Assembly: GCA_003510825.1 (NCBI GenBank)
Contig: DOKO01000444.1
Coordinates: forward strand, 1 to 12,650
DNA length: 12,650 nucleotides
Direction: 5' to 3'
Origin: Stenotrophomonas sp.
Lineage (GTDB): Bacteria > Pseudomonadota > Gammaproteobacteria > Xanthomonadales > Xanthomonadaceae
Each line of letters begins with the position of its first letter. Within the stretch, counting starts at the first letter, position 1. This document shows, piece after piece, positions 1 to 6,911 of this stretch. A model generated the notes under the pieces. It did not search any database. It was not told the DNA's origin and saw nothing but the letters and a program-made list of their open reading frames with translations. The translations under genes were made by a program, and so were the position numbers.

Positions 1-1
1 C

Positions 2-565
2 GGCGCGCAGTCGCTGGCCAGCGGCTTCCGTGCCTCGGCCTCGGCCGATGGCACCACCGCCGTCGGCGGCTACAGCGAAGCCAGCGGTCGCCTCGGCTCC
101 GCGCTGGGCTACGGCACCCTGGCCAGCGGTGCCAACAGCACCGCGGCCGGCGTGTTCGCCACCGCCAGCGGCGCCAGCTCCGTGGCCATGGGCGATTCCA
201 GTGAAGCCAGCGGCGATGAAAGCGTGGCCATCGGCGGCAGCACCTTCTTCGGCCTGATCCCGGCGCGTGCCAGCGGTTACGGTGCGGCGGCCTTCGGTGC
301 CGGTGCCTGGGCGACCGACGACTACGCCACCGCCATCGGCTGGAACTCCTGGGCCGGCGCAGTGCAGTCCACCGCGCTCGGTGCCGGGGCCACCGCCAAC
401 GGCATCAACAGCGTCGCGCTGGGCGCAGCCTCCACGGCCGACCGTGACAACACGGTGGCCGTCGGCAGCGAGGGCGGCGAACGCCAGGTCACCCATGTGG
501 CAGCGGGTACCGAAGGCACCGATGCGGTGAACAAGAACCAGCTGGATGCCGTGGCTGCTACTGCT
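2..565 (+). repeat. Adhesin head-neck module, copy A (924-bp period)
   Basis: This stretch aligns with 926-1489 at a constant offset of 924 bases (308 codons), with no indels at the three points checked (bases 1/925, 215/1139 and 517/1441). The module runs from a GAQSLASGF segment through head repeats and a GGSTFFGLIPARASG insert to a DAVNKNQLDAVAATA neck. Similarity stops just after the neck. The left limit is unknown because the window starts inside it. Confidence 0.9.
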
Positions 566-2962
566 GAACAGACCAGCAAGTACGTGCAGGCCAGCGGCAG
601 CGCCGACAGCGATGCCGGTGCCTATGTGGAAGGCGACAACGCACTGGCTGCGGGTGAAGCCTCCAACGCCATCGGCAACGGCGCCTCCGCGCTGGGCAGC
701 GGCGCCACCGCCCTGGCTGAAAATGCCACGGCGGTCGGCTTCAACAGCCTGGCTACCGGCGCCAATGCCGCGGCCGTCGGCAACGAGGCGCAGGCCACCG
801 GTGAGAACAGTGCGGCCTACGGCAGCGGCGCGGTGGCCAGCGAGATCAGCAGCACGGCCACCGGCAACGCGGCGCAGGCCACGGGTGTCTACAGCACGGC
901 CAACGGTGCCGAAGCCATCGCCAGCGGCGCGCAGTCGCTGGCCAGTGGCTTCCGCGCCTCCGCCACCGCCGATGGCACCACCGCCGTCGGTGGTTACAGC
1001 GAAGCCAGCGGCCGCCTCGGCACCGCACTGGGCTATGGCTCGGCGGCCACCGGCGCCAACACCACTGCGGTCGGCTTCGGTGCTGCCGCGGCCGGTGCCA
1101 ACGCGGTGGCGATGGGCCAGTCCAGCGAAGCCACGGGTGATGAAAGCGTGGCCATCGGTGGCAGCACTTACTTCGGCCTGATCCCGGCGCGTGCCAGCGG
1201 TACCGGCGCGGCGGCCTTCGGTGCCGGTGCCTGGGCGACCAGCGACTACGCCAGCGCCATCGGCTGGAACGCCTGGGCCGACGCGACCGATGCCACCGCG
1301 CTGGGTGCCAACAGCACCGCCAGTGCGGCCAACAGCGTCGCGCTCGGCAACGGCTCGCAGGCCGACCGCGCCAATACGGTGTCGGTGGGCAACGCGGCCG
1401 CGCAGCGGCAGATCACCAACGTGGCCGCTGGTACCGAAACCACCGATGCGGTGAACAAGGGCCAGCTCGACGCCGTGGCCGCTACCGCCGATGCGGTGGG
1501 CCAGCGCTTCAAGGCCAATGGCAGTGGCGTGGCTACCGCCAGCGGCACCGATGCCGTGGCCGTGGGTTCGGGCGCGACTGCAAGCGGCAACCGCAGCAAT
1601 GCCGTGGGCAGCAGCGCCAACGCCATCGGCAATGCATCGCTGGCGCTGGGTGCCAACAGTGCGGTCAGCGGCAACAACTCGGTGGCCCTGGGTGCCGGCG
1701 CGCGTGCGGTGGAAGCCAACGTGGTCTCGGTCGGCGGCGGCAACGGCACCGATGGTCCGGCCACCCGCCGCATCGTCAACGTGGCCGACGGCCGCATTGC
1801 CGCCGGCAGCAGCGACGCAGTCACCGGTTCGCAGCTCAACGTCACCAACCAGCGCGTGGGTGCGGTCGAAACCCGCGTCGGTGATTTCGACTCGCGTATC
1901 GCCACGGTGGAATCCACCTCGGCCAACGCGGTGGCCTACGACGATGCCACCCGCGACCAGCTGACCCTGTCCGGCATCGAAGGCACCGTCATCAACAACG
2001 TCGGCGCCGGCAGCATCGCGTCCGGCAGCCGCCAGGCGATCAACGGCGGCCAGCTGTTCCAGTCGCTCAGCGATGCCGCCAGCATCCTTGGCGGCGGTGC
2101 CAGCGTCGGCATGCAGGGGGTGTTCATCGCGCCGAACTACGTCATCCAGGGCTCGACCTACAGCAATGTCGGCGACGCACTGGGTGCACTGGACAGGAAG
2201 GTGACCGAGCTTGACCAGCGCACTGCCGGTGGCACCAGCCGTACGGCAACGGCCAGCCTGCGCAGCGCCAGCGTGCAGGCGAGCACCGCCCAGGTCGCCA
2301 CCGTGGCCGAGGCCGATGCAGTGGCCTCGCGGTCGAACGTGGTGGCCAAGCCCAGCGTCGAAGGCGCCACGGCGGCGCAGCCGGCCGTCGGTGCCAATGC
2401 AGTCGCCATGGGTGACGGCGCCGTCGCCAGCGGCGCTTCGTCCACGGCCATCGGCCAGGGCGCATCGGCCACCGCCGCCAACGCGGTTGCACTGGGCCAG
2501 GGCTCGGTCGCCGACCGCGCCAACACGGTGTCGGTGGGCAGCGAAGGCAGCGAACGCCAGGTCACCAACGTGGCCGCAGGTACCGCGGCCACCGATGCGG
2601 TGAACAAGGGCCAGCTGGACCGCGGCATCACCACCGCCAACAGCTACACCGACAGCCGCGTGCAGGCCGTCGCCGACAGCTTCGATGTGTTCAAGGGCGA
2701 AGTGGATGGCCGCCTGCGCCACATGGATCGCCGCATCGACCGCCAGGGTGCGATGAGCGCGGCCATGCTCAACATGGCCACCAGTGCCGCCGGCATCCGC
2801 ACCCAGAACCGGGTCGGCGTCGGCATCGGTTTCCAGGGCGGCGAATCGGCGATGTCGCTGGGCTACCAGCGTGCGATCAGTGATCGCGCCACGGTCACCC
2901 TCGGCGGTGCGTTCAGCAGTGATGACGCCTCGGTCGGCGTCGGTGCCGGCTTCGGTTGGTAA
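2..2962 (+). CDS. Trimeric autotransporter adhesin (YadA/Hia family), 3' part, 5' end outside window
   Basis: This is a surface adhesin of the type Vc secretion class. Three chains assemble a C-terminal outer-membrane barrel, and the passenger head and stalk project outward for attachment and biofilm formation. The reading frame is open from base 2 and ends with TAA at 2960-2962, giving 986 visible residues with no signal peptide or start in view. Most of it is YadA-head repeats of about 14 residues built on patterns such as NSVALG and ATAVG. Neck motifs of the DAVNKxQL type lie near residues 174, 482 and 865, with divergent necks near 605 and 675. Coiled-coil stalk segments lie at about 609-650 and 728-742. 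The end (about 867-986) is the YadA anchor: a coiled coil followed by amphipathic strands ending in a terminal aromatic residue (Trp), typical of outer-membrane barrels. Family assignment is firm; the ligand cannot be told from sequence. Confidence 0.93.
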   Translation, partial: GAQSLASGFRASASADGTTAVGGYSEASGRLGSALGYGTLASGANSTAAGVFATASGASSVAMGDSSEASGDESVAIGGSTFFGLIPARASGYGAAAFGAGAWATDDYATAIGWNSWAGAVQSTALGAGATANGINSVALGAASTADRDNTVAVGSEGGERQVTHVAAGTEGTDAVNKNQLDAVAATAEQTSKYVQASGSADSDAGAYVEGDNALAAGEASNAIGNGASALGSGATALAENATAVGFNSLATGANAAAVGNEAQATGENSAAYGSGAVASEISSTATGNAAQATGVYSTANGAEAIASGAQSLASGFRASATADGTTAVGGYSEASGRLGTALGYGSAATGANTTAVGFGAAAAGANAVAMGQSSEATGDESVAIGGSTYFGLIPARASGTGAAAFGAGAWATSDYASAIGWNAWADATDATALGANSTASAANSVALGNGSQADRANTVSVGNAAAQRQITNVAAGTETTDAVNKGQLDAVAATADAVGQRFKANGSGVATASGTDAVAVGSGATASGNRSNAVGSSANAIGNASLALGANSAVSGNNSVALGAGARAVEANVVSVGGGNGTDGPATRRIVNVADGRIAAGSSDAVTGSQLNVTNQRVGAVETRVGDFDSRIATVESTSANAVAYDDATRDQLTLSGIEGTVINNVGAGSIASGSRQAINGGQLFQSLSDAASILGGGASVGMQGVFIAPNYVIQGSTYSNVGDALGALDRKVTELDQRTAGGTSRTATASLRSASVQASTAQVATVAEADAVASRSNVVAKPSVEGATAAQPAVGANAVAMGDGAVASGASSTAIGQGASATAANAVALGQGSVADRANTVSVGSEGSERQVTNVAAGTAATDAVNKGQLDRGITTANSYTDSRVQAVADSFDVFKGEVDGRLRHMDRRIDRQGAMSAAMLNMATSAAGIRTQNRVGVGIGFQGGESAMSLGYQRAISDRATVTLGGAFSSDDASVGVGAGFGW
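926..1489 (+). repeat. Adhesin head-neck module, copy B (924-bp period)
   Basis: This is the second copy of the module at 2-565, with the same order of segments: GAQSLASGF, head repeats, GGSTYFGLIPARASG insert, and neck DAVNKGQLDAVAATA. Differences are scattered base substitutions, many of them synonymous, which suggests an older duplication or ongoing gene conversion rather than a very recent copy. The end of the module (head plus neck) is echoed a third time near 2388-2614, with the neck 1149 bases after this one. Confidence 0.9.
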
Positions 2963-2970
2963 GCAGTAAC

Positions 2971-3003
2971 GGCATGCCGGTGGCCAGCCGCCACCGGCAT
3001 GCC
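2971..3003 (+). terminator. Perfect 14-bp inverted repeat after the adhesin gene, probable transcription terminator
   Basis: The left arm GGCATGCCGGTGGC (2971-2984) is matched exactly by its reverse complement at 2990-3003 around a five-base loop. It begins eight bases after the adhesin stop codon, which suits a 3'-end hairpin. No T-run follows on either strand, so it may act as an mRNA-stabilising end or a Rho-assisted terminator rather than a classical intrinsic one. Its right arm holds the ATG at 2999, which opens the protease reading frame but is not the likely start. Confidence 0.6.
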
Positions 3004-3032
3004 ATGCGGTGAAGGCCTGAGGGGGCGAGGCA

Positions 3033-3064
3033 CGACAGCCCTGGTGGGCCAGCCAGGGATGTCG
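3033..3064. repeat. Imperfect 12-bp inverted repeat, possible dispersed palindromic (REP-like) element
   Basis: The arms CGACAGCCCTGG (3033-3044) and CCAGGGATGTCG (3053-3064) pair with a single mismatch around an eight-base loop. Short GC-rich palindromes of this sort are common and dispersed between genes in Stenotrophomonas and Xanthomonas. This one lacks a GTAG head, so I do not call it a SMAG repeat. Whether it is repeated genome-wide cannot be seen from this window. Confidence 0.4.
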
Positions 3065-3087
3065 CAGGGAGTGATGGCCGTAGACAG

Positions 3088-3110
3088 CTCCGTCCGCGCA
3101 ATGGGCGGAG
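3088..3110 (+). promoter_or_regulatory. Leader hairpin just upstream of the protease ribosome binding site
   Basis: CTCCGTCC (3088-3095) can pair with GGGCGGAG (3103-3110), including one G-U pair, around a seven-base loop. The stem ends one or two bases before the AAAGGAAAG ribosome binding site at 3112-3120. It could stabilise the 5' end of the protease mRNA or affect translation. The structure is seen in sequence only; its function is inference. Confidence 0.35.
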
Positions 3111-3111
3111 T

Positions 3112-3120
3112 AAAGGAAAG
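3112..3120 (+). promoter_or_regulatory. Ribosome binding site deciding the protease start
   Basis: AAAGGAAAG lies about 8-10 bases before the ATG at 3128 and supports that start over the in-frame ATG at 2999, which has no such signal. A second in-frame possibility is GTG at 3152, preceded by AAGAGGA at 3137-3143 with an eight-base spacer. That start would shorten the signal peptide's N-region by eight residues. Confidence 0.55.
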
Positions 3121-3127
3121 CTCAACC

Positions 3128-5017
3128 ATGACCTTGAAGAGGATTTCGAACGTGACCAAGAAGCAGACCCTTCGCATCAACGTGCTGGCTGCCGCGGTGC
3201 TGTCGCTGACCGTCGGTGTCGGTGCCGCCCACGCGATCAACCCGGGTGAGGCCAAGGCGCCGGTGCGCGTGGCCAGCGCCGACCAGCAGAGCGCCAATGG
3301 CGTGATCGTGAAGTACAAGAACGGCGCTGCCGCCGCCGTCGACCGTTCGGCCAAGCTGTCGGTGGTGCAGGCGGCGCTGTCGCGTGCCATCGTCAGCACC
3401 GGCACCACCAGCCGCGCACTGGCGCTGTCGCCCCAGGTCGAGCGCCAGCTGGGTACCGGCGCGGACCTGATCCGCCTCAAGTCCAAGCTGGGCAGCGCCG
3501 ACATGAACAAGGTGCTGGCCGAACTGAACGCCGATCCGTCGGTGCAGTACGCGGTCGCCAACGTGCGCCTGCAGCGGTCCGACCTGCGCAGCTCCGGCAA
3601 CGTGCAGCCGGCCCTGGTGCCCAACGATCCCAACTACGCGCAGTACCAGTGGAACTTCTACAACGCCACCGGCGGCGTGAATGCGCCGGCCGCATGGGAC
3701 ATCTCGCAGGGCGAAGGTGTGGTCGTGGCCGTGCTCGATACCGGCATCCTGCCGGGCGTGCCGGACTTCGGCACCAACCTTCTGCCGGGCTACGATTTCA
3801 TCAGCGACAAGGAATCCTCGCGTCGCCCGACCGATGGCCGCGCCCCGGGTGCGACCGACTACGGCGACTGGGTGGAAACGGCCAATGAGTGCTACACCGG
3901 CTCGGAACCGGAAGCCAGCTCCTGGCACGGCACCCACGTGGCCGGCACCATCGCCGAAGTGACCAACAACGGCAGCGCGCTGGCGGGCCTGGCCTACAAG
4001 GCCAAGGTGCTGCCGGTGCGCGTGCTCGGCAAGTGCGGCGGCACCCTGGCCGACATCTCCGATGCCATCACCTGGGCCTCGGGCGGCACCGTGGCCGGTG
4101 TTCCGGCCAACACCACCCCGGCGGAAATCATCAACATGAGCCTGGGTGGTGGCGGTTCGTGCGACGCGGCCTACCAGGACGCGATCAATGGCGCCGTCTC
4201 GCGCGGCACCCTGGTGGTGGTGGCGGCCGGCAATGACACCGGCAACGCGGCCAACTACCGTCCGTCCAGCTGCAACAACGTGGTGGCGGTCGGTGCGACC
4301 CGCGTCACCGGTGGCATCACTTACTATTCCAACTACGGCAGCGTGGTCGATCTGGCTGCACCGGGTGGTGGTGGCAGCGTCGACGGCAACCCGAACGGTT
4401 ACATCTGGCAGGTCGGTTCCAGTTCCGACACCACGCCGGACGGCGGTGACTGGGTGCTGCTGGGCAAGGGCGGTACCTCGATGTCCTCGCCGCACGTGGC
4501 CGCCGTCGCCGCGCTGGTGCAGAGCGCCCTGGCCGCCAACGGCAAGGATCCGCTCAGCCCGGCCGCAATGGAGGCACTGCTCAAGCAGTCGGCCCGTCGC
4601 TTCCCGGTCACCATTCCGGCCGCGACCCCGATCGGCACCGGCATCGTCGATGCCAAGGCCGCACTGGACGCCGCACTGAAGGAACCGTGCACCGAGAACT
4701 GCGAACCGGAAGGCATCCCGCTGACCAACAAGGTGGCCCTCGCCGGTGTTGCCGGTGCGACCGGCAGCGAGACCGTGTACACCTTCGAAGCCGTCGCCGG
4801 CAAGCAGCTGAGCGTGCTGACCTATGGCGGCACCGGTAACGTCTCGGTGTACGTGGCGCAGGGCCGCGTGCCGACCGCCACCGACAACGACGCCAAGTCC
4901 AGCCGCCCGGGCAACACCGAAACCGTGCGCGTGGCCAAGCCGGTGGCCGGCACCTACTACGTGAAGGTGGTGGGCGAAGCGGCCTTCAACGGCGTGACCA
5001 TCCTGGCCACCCAGTAA
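3128..5017 (+). CDS. stmPr1: Secreted subtilisin-like serine protease (S8 family, StmPr1-like) with PPC domain
   Basis: Extracellular alkaline-type serine endopeptidase made as a pre-pro-protein of 629 residues. A Sec signal peptide (positive N-region, hydrophobic core about 19-33, cleavage after AHA at 36) is followed by an I9-like propeptide. The catalytic domain begins near LVPNDPNY (about 163). The triad is visible: Asp204 in AVLDTGI, His267 in WHGTHVAGT and Ser451 in GTSMSSPH, with oxyanion Asn369 in AAGND. Six cysteines (255, 303, 345, 382, 521, 525) suggest three disulfides; 521 and 525 sit in a CTENC knot before the C-terminal PPC domain (about 526-629), which is often removed on maturation. 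From memory, StmPr1 of S. maltophilia K279a lies directly before the xps genes and is secreted by Xps, which fits this location. The exact orthologue name is inference. GTG at 3152 is an alternative start. Confidence 0.93.
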   Translation: MTLKRISNVTKKQTLRINVLAAAVLSLTVGVGAAHAINPGEAKAPVRVASADQQSANGVIVKYKNGAAAAVDRSAKLSVVQAALSRAIVSTGTTSRALALSPQVERQLGTGADLIRLKSKLGSADMNKVLAELNADPSVQYAVANVRLQRSDLRSSGNVQPALVPNDPNYAQYQWNFYNATGGVNAPAAWDISQGEGVVVAVLDTGILPGVPDFGTNLLPGYDFISDKESSRRPTDGRAPGATDYGDWVETANECYTGSEPEASSWHGTHVAGTIAEVTNNGSALAGLAYKAKVLPVRVLGKCGGTLADISDAITWASGGTVAGVPANTTPAEIINMSLGGGGSCDAAYQDAINGAVSRGTLVVVAAGNDTGNAANYRPSSCNNVVAVGATRVTGGITYYSNYGSVVDLAAPGGGGSVDGNPNGYIWQVGSSSDTTPDGGDWVLLGKGGTSMSSPHVAAVAALVQSALAANGKDPLSPAAMEALLKQSARRFPVTIPAATPIGTGIVDAKAALDAALKEPCTENCEPEGIPLTNKVALAGVAGATGSETVYTFEAVAGKQLSVLTYGGTGNVSVYVAQGRVPTATDNDAKSSRPGNTETVRVAKPVAGTYYVKVVGEAAFNGVTILATQ

Positions 5018-5051
5018 GGGCCACGGTTGCACGTAATGTCGTAAGTGAATT

Positions 5052-5090
5052 GGCGACGCCCGTTACCGGAAGGTGACGGGCGTCGTCTTT
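5052..5090 (+). terminator. Intrinsic terminator after the protease gene
   Basis: GACGCCCGTTACC (5055-5067) pairs with GGTGACGGGCGTC (5072-5084) through 13 pairs, including one G-U, around a GGAA tetraloop of the GNRA type. Outer bases extend the stem by up to three more pairs. The T-rich tail TCTTTCTT follows on the plus strand. It lies 38 bases past the protease stop and should separate the protease transcript from the gsp operon. Confidence 0.9.
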
Positions 5091-5132
5091 CTTGGTCCTG
5101 CGCGCACAAGGCAGCGGAAGTCCGGGCTGAAC

Positions 5133-5141
5133 TGCTAAAGT
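5133..5141 (+). promoter_or_regulatory. Candidate -10 element upstream of gspE
   Basis: TGCTAAAGT reads as an extended -10 (TG, one base, TAAAGT) in the short gap between the terminator and gspE. No convincing -35 is visible at the usual spacing. The operon needs a promoter somewhere in 5091-5160, since a terminator precedes it. This is the best match I see, but it is weak and unproven. Confidence 0.25.
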
Positions 5142-5154
5142 CGGGAGGATCGAC

Positions 5155-5161
5155 AGGAGAG
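5155..5161 (+). promoter_or_regulatory. Ribosome binding site of gspE
   Basis: AGGAGAG stands four bases before the GTG at 5166. An ATG at 5164 is read through immediately into TGA, so GTG is the first usable start. The strong Shine-Dalgarno sequence fits initiation there. Confidence 0.7.
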
Positions 5162-5165
5162 TCAT

Positions 5166-6887
5166 GTGAACGCGCTCGCTGCCACCGCCATCGACGACGC
5201 CGAAGGCCGCATCCTCGATGCGCTGCTGGCGCGCGGGCGCCTCAAGGAAGGGGATCTGGCGCGTGCGCGGCCGCTGCATGCCGAGGCCGGCGGCAGCCTG
5301 CTGGGCCTGCTGGTGCGGCTGGGGCTGGTGTCCGAACGTGACCAGGCGCAGACCAGCGCCGACGTGCTGGGCCTGCCGCTGCTGGAAGCGAAACAGCTGC
5401 CCGAGGCACCGCCGCAGTCGCTGGCCGAAGGCCTGCCGTTGTCGCTGCGTTTCCTCAAGCAGTTCCACGTCTGCCCGCTGGCGCTGGATGAACACGGCGT
5501 ACGCCTGTGGCTGGCCGATGCCCACGATGCCTACCCGCAGCAGGCCGTGCAGCTGGCGCTGGGCGTGCCGGTCAGCCCGGTGCTGGGCATGCGCGCGGAG
5601 ATCGACGATCTGGTCGAGCGCTGGTTCGGCCAGGGCCGCAGCGCGATGGGCGCGATCGTGGAAACCGCCGACGGCGAAGGCGGCCCGGTCGACGACATCG
5701 AACACCTGCGCGACCTCGCCTCCGAAGCGCCGGTCATCCGCCTGGTCAACCTGGTCATCCAGCGTGCGGTGGAACTGCGCGCCTCGGACATCCACGTCGA
5801 ACCCTTCGAGAACCGCCTGAAGGTGCGTTACCGCGTCGATGGCGTGCTGGTGGAAGGCGAAAGCCCGCCAGCCAATCTCACTGCTGCGGTCATCAGCCGC
5901 ATCAAGATCATGGCCCGGCTCAACATCGCCGAGCGCCGCCTGCCGCAGGACGGCCGCATCATGCTGCGCGTGCAGGGCAAGGAACTGGACCTGCGCGTGA
6001 GCACGGTGCCGACCGCGCACGGCGAAAGCGTGGTGATGCGACTGCTGGACCGCGAAACCGTTGTCTTCGATTTCCACCGGCTCGGATTCACCGATGCGTT
6101 CCTGCCGCAGTTCCGCAAGGTGCTGGAACAGCCGCACGGCATCCTGCTGGTCACCGGCCCGACCGGTTCGGGCAAGACCACCACGCTGTACACCGCGCTG
6201 AGCCAGCTCAACACCGCCGACGTCAAGATCATCACGGTCGAGGACCCGGTCGAATACCAGATCGAAGGCATCAACCAGATCCAGGCCAAGCCGCAGATCG
6301 GCCTGGACTTCGCCAACGCGCTGCGCAGCATCGTGCGCCAGGATCCGGACATCATCATGATCGGCGAAATGCGCGACCTGGAAACCGCGCGCATCGCCAT
6401 CCAGTCGGCGCTGACCGGCCACCTAGTGCTGTCCACGCTGCACACCAACAACGCGGCCGGCGGCATCACCCGCCTGCTCGACATGGGCGTGGAGGATTAC
6501 CTGCTCACGTCCACCATCAACGGCATCCTCGCCCAGCGCCTGGTGCGCCGCCTGGAGCCCACCCACGCCGAGCGCTATGAAGCCTCGCCGGAGGAGATCG
6601 AACGTTTCGAACTGCGCCGCCTGCAGCCGCAGGGGCCGATCCATCTGTTCCGCCCGAAGCCCTCGGCACTGGCACCGACCGGTTACCTGGGCCGCACCAC
6701 CATCATGGAATTCCTGGTGATGAACGACGCGCTGCGGCGCGCGGTGATGCGCCGCGACGGCATGGGCGAGATCGAACGCATCGCCCGCGAGGCCGGCATG
6801 CGCACCATGTACGAAGACGGCCTGTCCAAGGCCCTGAGCGGGCAGACGACCATCGAGGAAGTCCTGCGCGTGACCGAGGAGGGTTGA
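5166..6887 (+). CDS. gspE: Type II secretion ATPase GspE (XpsE)
   Basis: Cytoplasmic hexameric ATPase that powers pseudopilus assembly through contact with GspL and GspF. It has 573 residues and starts at GTG 5166. The N-terminal MshEN/T2SSE_N region spans roughly 55-160. The ATPase core has Walker A GPTGSGKT (331-338, Lys337), an Asp box ITVEDPVEY (356-364), Walker B DPDIIMIGE (393-401, Glu401) and a His box GHLVLSTLHTNN (418-429), all intact. The usual zinc-binding tetracysteine motif is absent: the first CxxC is Glu464-xx-His467 and the second is Pro499-xx-Leu502 before TGYLGRT. Cys103 is the only cysteine in the protein. I recall Xanthomonas XpsE also departs from this motif, which supports an Xps identity. 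First gene of the operon; gspF follows after 24 bases. Confidence 0.97.
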   Translation: MNALAATAIDDAEGRILDALLARGRLKEGDLARARPLHAEAGGSLLGLLVRLGLVSERDQAQTSADVLGLPLLEAKQLPEAPPQSLAEGLPLSLRFLKQFHVCPLALDEHGVRLWLADAHDAYPQQAVQLALGVPVSPVLGMRAEIDDLVERWFGQGRSAMGAIVETADGEGGPVDDIEHLRDLASEAPVIRLVNLVIQRAVELRASDIHVEPFENRLKVRYRVDGVLVEGESPPANLTAAVISRIKIMARLNIAERRLPQDGRIMLRVQGKELDLRVSTVPTAHGESVVMRLLDRETVVFDFHRLGFTDAFLPQFRKVLEQPHGILLVTGPTGSGKTTTLYTALSQLNTADVKIITVEDPVEYQIEGINQIQAKPQIGLDFANALRSIVRQDPDIIMIGEMRDLETARIAIQSALTGHLVLSTLHTNNAAGGITRLLDMGVEDYLLTSTINGILAQRLVRRLEPTHAERYEASPEEIERFELRRLQPQGPIHLFRPKPSALAPTGYLGRTTIMEFLVMNDALRRAVMRRDGMGEIERIAREAGMRTMYEDGLSKALSGQTTIEEVLRVTEEG

Positions 6888-6911
6888 TGCGCGCGGGAGA
6901 TCGACGCTGAC

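Noticed and set aside
152..154. Adhesin start at ATG/GTG-like codon 152
   Set aside because: The frame is open to base 2 with the same head-repeat sequence, and the copy at 926-1489 shows the upstream part is coding. The gene simply begins before the window.
2..1489. CRISPR or non-coding tandem repeat
   Set aside because: The repetition follows amino acid head repeats in frame with degenerate codons. There are no identical short repeats with regular unique spacers.
2999..3127. Protease start at ATG 2999, giving 43 more residues
   Set aside because: The ATG lies in the right arm of the post-adhesin hairpin, has no ribosome site, and the extra residues do not resemble a signal peptide. Starts at 3128 or 3152 give a proper one.
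3122..5032. Long minus-strand open frame (636 codons) opposite the protease gene
   Set aside because: It mirrors the codon structure of a GC-rich gene with rare stops in the antisense frame. The product is low-complexity, rich in His, Arg and Gly, with no recognisable domain, while the plus strand has an intact S8 triad.
5018..5165. Small RNA or small gene between the protease and gspE
   Set aside because: The gap is explained by the terminator, a short promoter stretch and the gspE ribosome site. The open frame from 5045 runs out of frame into gspE and has no recognisable features.
4986..6422. Minus-strand open frame of 478 codons opposite gspE
   Set aside because: It is antisense to the conserved GspE motifs and runs through the terminator hairpin; no domain is recognisable.
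5507..6580. Plus-strand overlapping open frame of 357 codons within gspE
   Set aside because: It is out of frame with the intact ATPase and rich in Arg, Pro, Gly and His, as expected of a shifted GC-rich frame.
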